The notes under the pieces: generated by a model
Databases searched by the model: none
What the model saw: only the letters and a program-made list of their open reading frames with translations
What the model was told of the DNA's origin: nothing
Assembly: GCA_029012165.1 (NCBI GenBank)
Contig: JAQXLO010000071.1
Location: 1 to 7,524, forward strand
Reading direction: 5' to 3'
DNA: 7,524 nt
Source: Oscillospiraceae bacterium
GTDB lineage: Bacteria > Bacillota > Clostridia > Oscillospirales > Acutalibacteraceae
Part shown: positions 5,388 through 7,524 of the stretch, one piece after another
Layout: each line of letters opens with the position of its first letter
Numbering within the stretch: the stretch's first letter is position 1
Position numbers and translations under genes: made by a program

Positions 5388-6437
5388 ATGCTGCGTCGCA
5401 TATTCTGTTTCCTTTGTCTTGCGGTTTTATTGTCCGTTTCCGCATCGGCGGTAACGCTGGACGGCAACATTCACCTTCGCTCCGAATACAAGGAAAACAC
5501 TGCGATCCTGCAGCGGGACGACCTGATCTCCAACAACGGCGTGTACAACGCTTTTCTCTACTGGTACAACGATCCCGTTGAATATTCCCTCTATCTCGCT
5601 GTGCGATTTTACTGCGACGACTTTGTGCCGGATGGCGGAAAGAGCGGTGTGGAAGTCACGGTCAACGACATTCTCTGCACGACCTTTTACGCCGACGGCA
5701 CGATGGATGACGTCAACCCCAATTTTTTCGACGTCGAATCCAGCAAGTTTTACATCCAAACCACCGAGCCTGCCCATATACAGAATGAATTGCGTATCGG
5801 GATCAAATACGGGTTTCGTGAGGATATCACGGTAGGGATCCGCATTTTAGATTGCAGCGGCATTCCGTCCAACTACTATCTGCAAACCGTTTACACGCTC
5901 CCCACCACTGCGCCGCCGGAGGAAACGACCACACAAACCACAACGGAAACACAAACAACGACCACGACAACAACTTCCACGACCACCACAACGGCCCAAA
6001 AGCGTACCACGGTACCGGTGATCTCTGCCGCCGGTACGACCGCAGAACCTGTCACCACGAAGCCCTCTGCTGTGCAGTCAGAACCGCCGAAAAAGGCATC
6101 CACAACACGTCCCAAAACCACCAAAAAGCCCACGACCACCAAGAAATCCAAAACCACCGAGGAAAGCACCGATGCATCCTCCACAGAGGAACCAGATGCG
6201 GTTTCTTCCACGGAATCGGAGTTTGACCCCTTTGCGATTCTTTCCGAGACGCAAACCACCCTCCTCTCGCCGGAGGATGTTTCCCCGTACAGAATCTACC
6301 GCATGAAAACGCTGGGAATTGCCCTTGCCGCTTCCCTCGTCACAGCCGCAGTGATGATGTCCCTGTTTCTTGGCATCGGCAGCCGCAAAAAAGAAAAAAC
6401 ATATTCCCCGGAAGAAGAACATCAGGATTTTGGTTGA
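5388..6437 (+). CDS. Surface protein: signal peptide, ectodomain, Thr-rich stalk, C-terminal membrane anchor
   Basis: I do not recognise a named family. The 349-residue product has a type I membrane layout. Residues 1-21 form a signal peptide (MLRRIF, hydrophobic core, cleavage near ASA/V22). Residues 22-170 form a beta-rich ectodomain with three Cys (76, 97, 156). About 173-265 is a Thr/Lys/Pro-rich stalk, 266-305 is acidic, 308-331 is one transmembrane helix (TLGIALAASLVTAAVMMSLF), and a basic/acidic tail (SRKKEK...) faces the cytoplasm. The ectodomain opening (VTLDGNI) and the later FLYWYND and YSLYLAVRFY faintly recall CBM9/DOMON-like folds, where a short DG opening is followed by a strand ending LYLAV. 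That resemblance is weak inference. The stalk would lift the domain through the wall, as in surface sensors or binding proteins. ATG 5388 follows AGGTGG by seven bases. It is divergent from the amino-sugar operon, so joint regulation and a carbohydrate role are possible. No terminator follows. Confidence 0.88.
   Translation: MLRRIFCFLCLAVLLSVSASAVTLDGNIHLRSEYKENTAILQRDDLISNNGVYNAFLYWYNDPVEYSLYLAVRFYCDDFVPDGGKSGVEVTVNDILCTTFYADGTMDDVNPNFFDVESSKFYIQTTEPAHIQNELRIGIKYGFREDITVGIRILDCSGIPSNYYLQTVYTLPTTAPPEETTTQTTTETQTTTTTTTSTTTTTAQKRTTVPVISAAGTTAEPVTTKPSAVQSEPPKKASTTRPKTTKKPTTTKKSKTTEESTDASSTEEPDAVSSTESEFDPFAILSETQTTLLSPEDVSPYRIYRMKTLGIALAASLVTAAVMMSLFLGIGSRKKEKTYSPEEEHQDFG
5904..6179 (+). repeat. 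Low-complexity ACN tract coding the Thr-rich stalk
   Basis: Threonine codons ACN dominate, densest at 5925-5995 where about two thirds of codons encode Thr; later Thr/Lys/Pro triplets (KTTKKPTTTKK) take over. The plus strand is rich in A and C. Synonymous ACC, ACA and ACG codons are mixed, so it is not a perfect repeat, but it could change length by slippage. In the opposite frame it makes a spurious Val-rich reading frame. Confidence 0.8.
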
Positions 6438-6462
6438 CTTATACGCTCCGCATTGCTACAAT
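6434..6462 (+). promoter_or_regulatory. Sigma-A promoter of the TlpA/CXXC/4Fe-4S cluster
   Basis: TTGACT (6434-6439) and TACAAT (6457-6462) are 17 bases apart, with TGC before the -10 box. The -35 box overlaps the TGA stop (6435-6437) of the upstream gene. With no terminator in between, the cluster can be read both from here and by read-through. Confidence 0.83.
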
Positions 6463-6490
6463 GTGTATATACTTCACAAGGAGTTTTTTT

Positions 6491-7009
6491 ATGAAAAAAA
6501 TACTTTGCTGGATTCTTTCCGTCACCTTTGTTCTCTCTCTTTCCGCCTGCGGCGAAGCACAGCCCGCAGTCTCCACAGACGTCACTGTCGCCGAGGCATC
6601 CCTTGACTTTATTGCCACGGACATCGACGGCAATGTCGTTCGGTTCGCCGATTTTCAGGATGCCAAGGTAATCATGATCAACTTCTGGGAGCCGTGGTGC
6701 AATCCCTGTATCAGCGAAATGCCCGCCATCGAACAGCTCTACACGCAATACAGTTCCGACGGACTGGTCGTTCTCGGCGTCTTTACATCGACGGGCATGG
6801 ACGATGACATCCGTTCTGTGCAGCAGGACTGCGGCATCACCTATCCTCTGCTTTACAGCGAGGACGAAGCGCTCCTTGCTTTGCAAACGGAATATGTTCC
6901 GACCACTGTTTTTTTAGACGCAAAGGGGAATGTTTTGTCGGACGAGCCTGTGATCGGTGTGCGGTCGTATGAGGAATACGAAAGTCTTGTCAAGGAGTAT
7001 CTGCGATGA
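6491..7009 (+). CDS. TlpA/ResA-like thioredoxin-fold lipoprotein
   Basis: Extracytoplasmic thiol-disulfide oxidoreductase of the TlpA/ResA type, usually reducing disulfides in exported proteins or cytochrome c-type sites. The 172-residue product starts at ATG 6491, seven bases after AAGGAG (6478-6483). Residues 1-20 form a lipoprotein signal ending LSAC with Cys20 lipidated; a short tether follows to about residue 35. The thioredoxin domain shows FWEPWCNPC (65-73) with active-site Cys70 and Cys73 (CNPC), the usual alpha-helix start EMPAIEQL, and VPTTVFLD (136-143) with the cis-Pro137 opposite the active site. The Glu in WEPWC replaces the Ala or Ser common in relatives. A third Cys (114) lies in QQDCGITYPL, a usual TlpA block. 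Its stop overlaps the next start by four bases (ATGA). The partner protein is not visible; no cytochrome genes are seen here. Confidence 0.92.
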   Translation: MKKILCWILSVTFVLSLSACGEAQPAVSTDVTVAEASLDFIATDIDGNVVRFADFQDAKVIMINFWEPWCNPCISEMPAIEQLYTQYSSDGLVVLGVFTSTGMDDDIRSVQQDCGITYPLLYSEDEALLALQTEYVPTTVFLDAKGNVLSDEPVIGVRSYEEYESLVKEYLR

Positions 7010-7143
7010 AGCGATCTGTTTTGACAATTCTGCTTTTGGCTGCGGCTGTGGTTTGCATCGGCATCGGCGTCTGCGGCAGCGAGCCTGCAAGCGTTCTGAA
7101 CAAAGCAATACATATTTGTCTGGAGTGTATCGGCATTGGATAG
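7006..7143 (+). CDS. CD1871A-type CXXC motif microprotein (45 aa)
   Basis: A tiny membrane protein: MKRS, then a hydrophobic segment (about residues 5-23, TILLLAAAVVCIGIGVCG), a short polar link, and the C-terminal block NKAIHICLECIGIG containing Cys38-x-x-Cys41. This block matches my recollection of the short CD1871A family CXXC proteins of Clostridia, which sit beside TlpA-like and 4Fe-4S proteins; their function is not established. Two further Cys (17, 23) lie in or near the membrane segment. ATG 7006 overlaps the TlpA stop by four bases and follows AAGGAG (6992-6997) by eight bases. The codons for CLEC also hold the GGAG ribosome site of the next gene. Being genetically locked between a thioredoxin-fold lipoprotein and a membrane 4Fe-4S protein, it probably passes electrons or thiols between them or binds a metal; this is inference. 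Confidence 0.8.
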   Translation: MKRSVLTILLLAAAVVCIGIGVCGSEPASVLNKAIHICLECIGIG

Positions 7144-7524
7144 CAAAAAAAGATTCTGTATTCAAGGCGTCGCCACCCTGCTGCAGAACGCCAATTTCAA
7201 AGGATTCTTCACCGGCAAAATCTTTCAGGGCACAGCAAAGAGTGTCTGCGTGCCGGGACTCAACTGCTATTCCTGTCCCGGCGCCGTGGGCGCCTGTCCC
7301 ATAGGCTCCCTGCAAAATTTTCTGTCGGCAAAAAAGTTCCGCTTTCCCTATTATGTGGTCGGTCTGCTGATCTTTTTCGGCGTACTGCTCGGCAGAGCTG
7401 TTTGCGGTTTTTTGTGCCCGTTCGGCTTTTTGCAGGATTTGCTGCATAAAATACCGTTTCCGAAAAAGATTCGTTCCTTTCGAGGCGACCGTCTTTTGCG
7501 CAAGCTGAAATACGGTGTCCTTTT
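7136..7524 (+). CDS. Membrane 4Fe-4S binding protein, NapH/CcoG-like (partial, runs off right edge)
   Basis: An electron-transfer membrane protein of the polyferredoxin type. The only in-frame start after the upstream stop (7097-7099) is TTG at 7136, ten bases after GGAG (7122-7125), giving MDSKKRFCIQG; it overlaps the preceding gene by eight bases. The 129 visible residues show C-x5-C-x2-C-x6-C at Cys38, 44, 47 and 54 (VPGLNCYSCPGAVGACPIG), a likely cluster or metal site. A membrane helix follows (about 72-95, YYVVGLLIFFGVLLG), then CGFLCPFG with Cys90 and Cys94, the CGxxCP hallmark of NapH/YccM/NosR-type proteins. The usual C-terminal ferredoxin clusters would lie beyond the edge. Context suggests it supplies electrons across the membrane to the TlpA-like lipoprotein, possibly via the CXXC microprotein. 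Confidence 0.88.
   Translation, partial: MDSKKRFCIQGVATLLQNANFKGFFTGKIFQGTAKSVCVPGLNCYSCPGAVGACPIGSLQNFLSAKKFRFPYYVVGLLIFFGVLLGRAVCGFLCPFGFLQDLLHKIPFPKKIRSFRGDRLLRKLKYGVL

Noticed and set aside
5904..6179. Possible CRISPR or tandem repeat array
   Set aside because: No constant repeat unit or regular spacers; it is a codon-biased Thr-rich coding tract.
5891..6259. Val-rich frame on the minus strand
   Set aside because: It is the antisense reading of the Thr (ACN) tract; poly-Val is a simple artefact of composition.
6434..6490. Upstream extension of the TlpA-like protein to a start at 6434
   Set aside because: It would put the promoter inside the gene and add non-signal residues ahead of a perfect lipoprotein signal; ATG 6491 has AAGGAG at proper spacing.

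Overview
The window looks like a chromosomal segment of an anaerobic gut-type Clostridium relative (Clostridia, probably Oscillospiraceae/Ruminococcaceae). The grounds are strong AGGAGG-type ribosome sites, sigma-A promoters with extended -10 elements, mid-range base composition, a BadF-type kinase beside a GH84 glycosidase, and a TlpA / CXXC-microprotein / 4Fe-4S protein cluster of a kind I know from anaerobic Firmicutes. I see no mobile element, tRNA, rRNA or CRISPR array. The genus is inference.

Left part, minus strand (1-1054). The 5' third of purB (adenylosuccinate lyase) runs off the left edge and has a near-consensus promoter. Upstream of it lie a 50-residue lipoprotein gene, a clear intrinsic terminator, and a 40-residue unknown small gene. 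The small gene has a near-consensus promoter, an 8+8 nt inverted repeat that would enclose its start site in the mRNA, and a perfect 12+12 bp inverted repeat just upstream of the -35 box.

Centre, minus strand (1203-5279). Three tightly packed genes form one operon, in transcription order: a BadF/BadG-type amino-sugar kinase, a cytoplasmic GH84 beta-N-acetylglucosaminidase, and a GlmU-like sugar-1-phosphate nucleotidylyltransferase with a left-handed beta-helix domain. Intergenic gaps are 2 and 1 bases. Together they suggest a cytoplasmic route that releases GlcNAc, phosphorylates it and, after a phosphomutase encoded elsewhere, activates it to a nucleotide sugar.

Right part, plus strand (5329-7524). 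A divergent promoter drives a signal-peptide/Thr-rich-stalk/single-TM surface protein of unknown function. A second promoter, whose -35 box overlaps that gene's stop codon, drives a redox cluster. The cluster encodes a TlpA/ResA-like thioredoxin lipoprotein, a 45-residue CD1871A-type CXXC microprotein and the start of a membrane 4Fe-4S protein. The three are translationally coupled by 4- and 8-base overlaps, which suggests a membrane thiol/electron-transfer unit.
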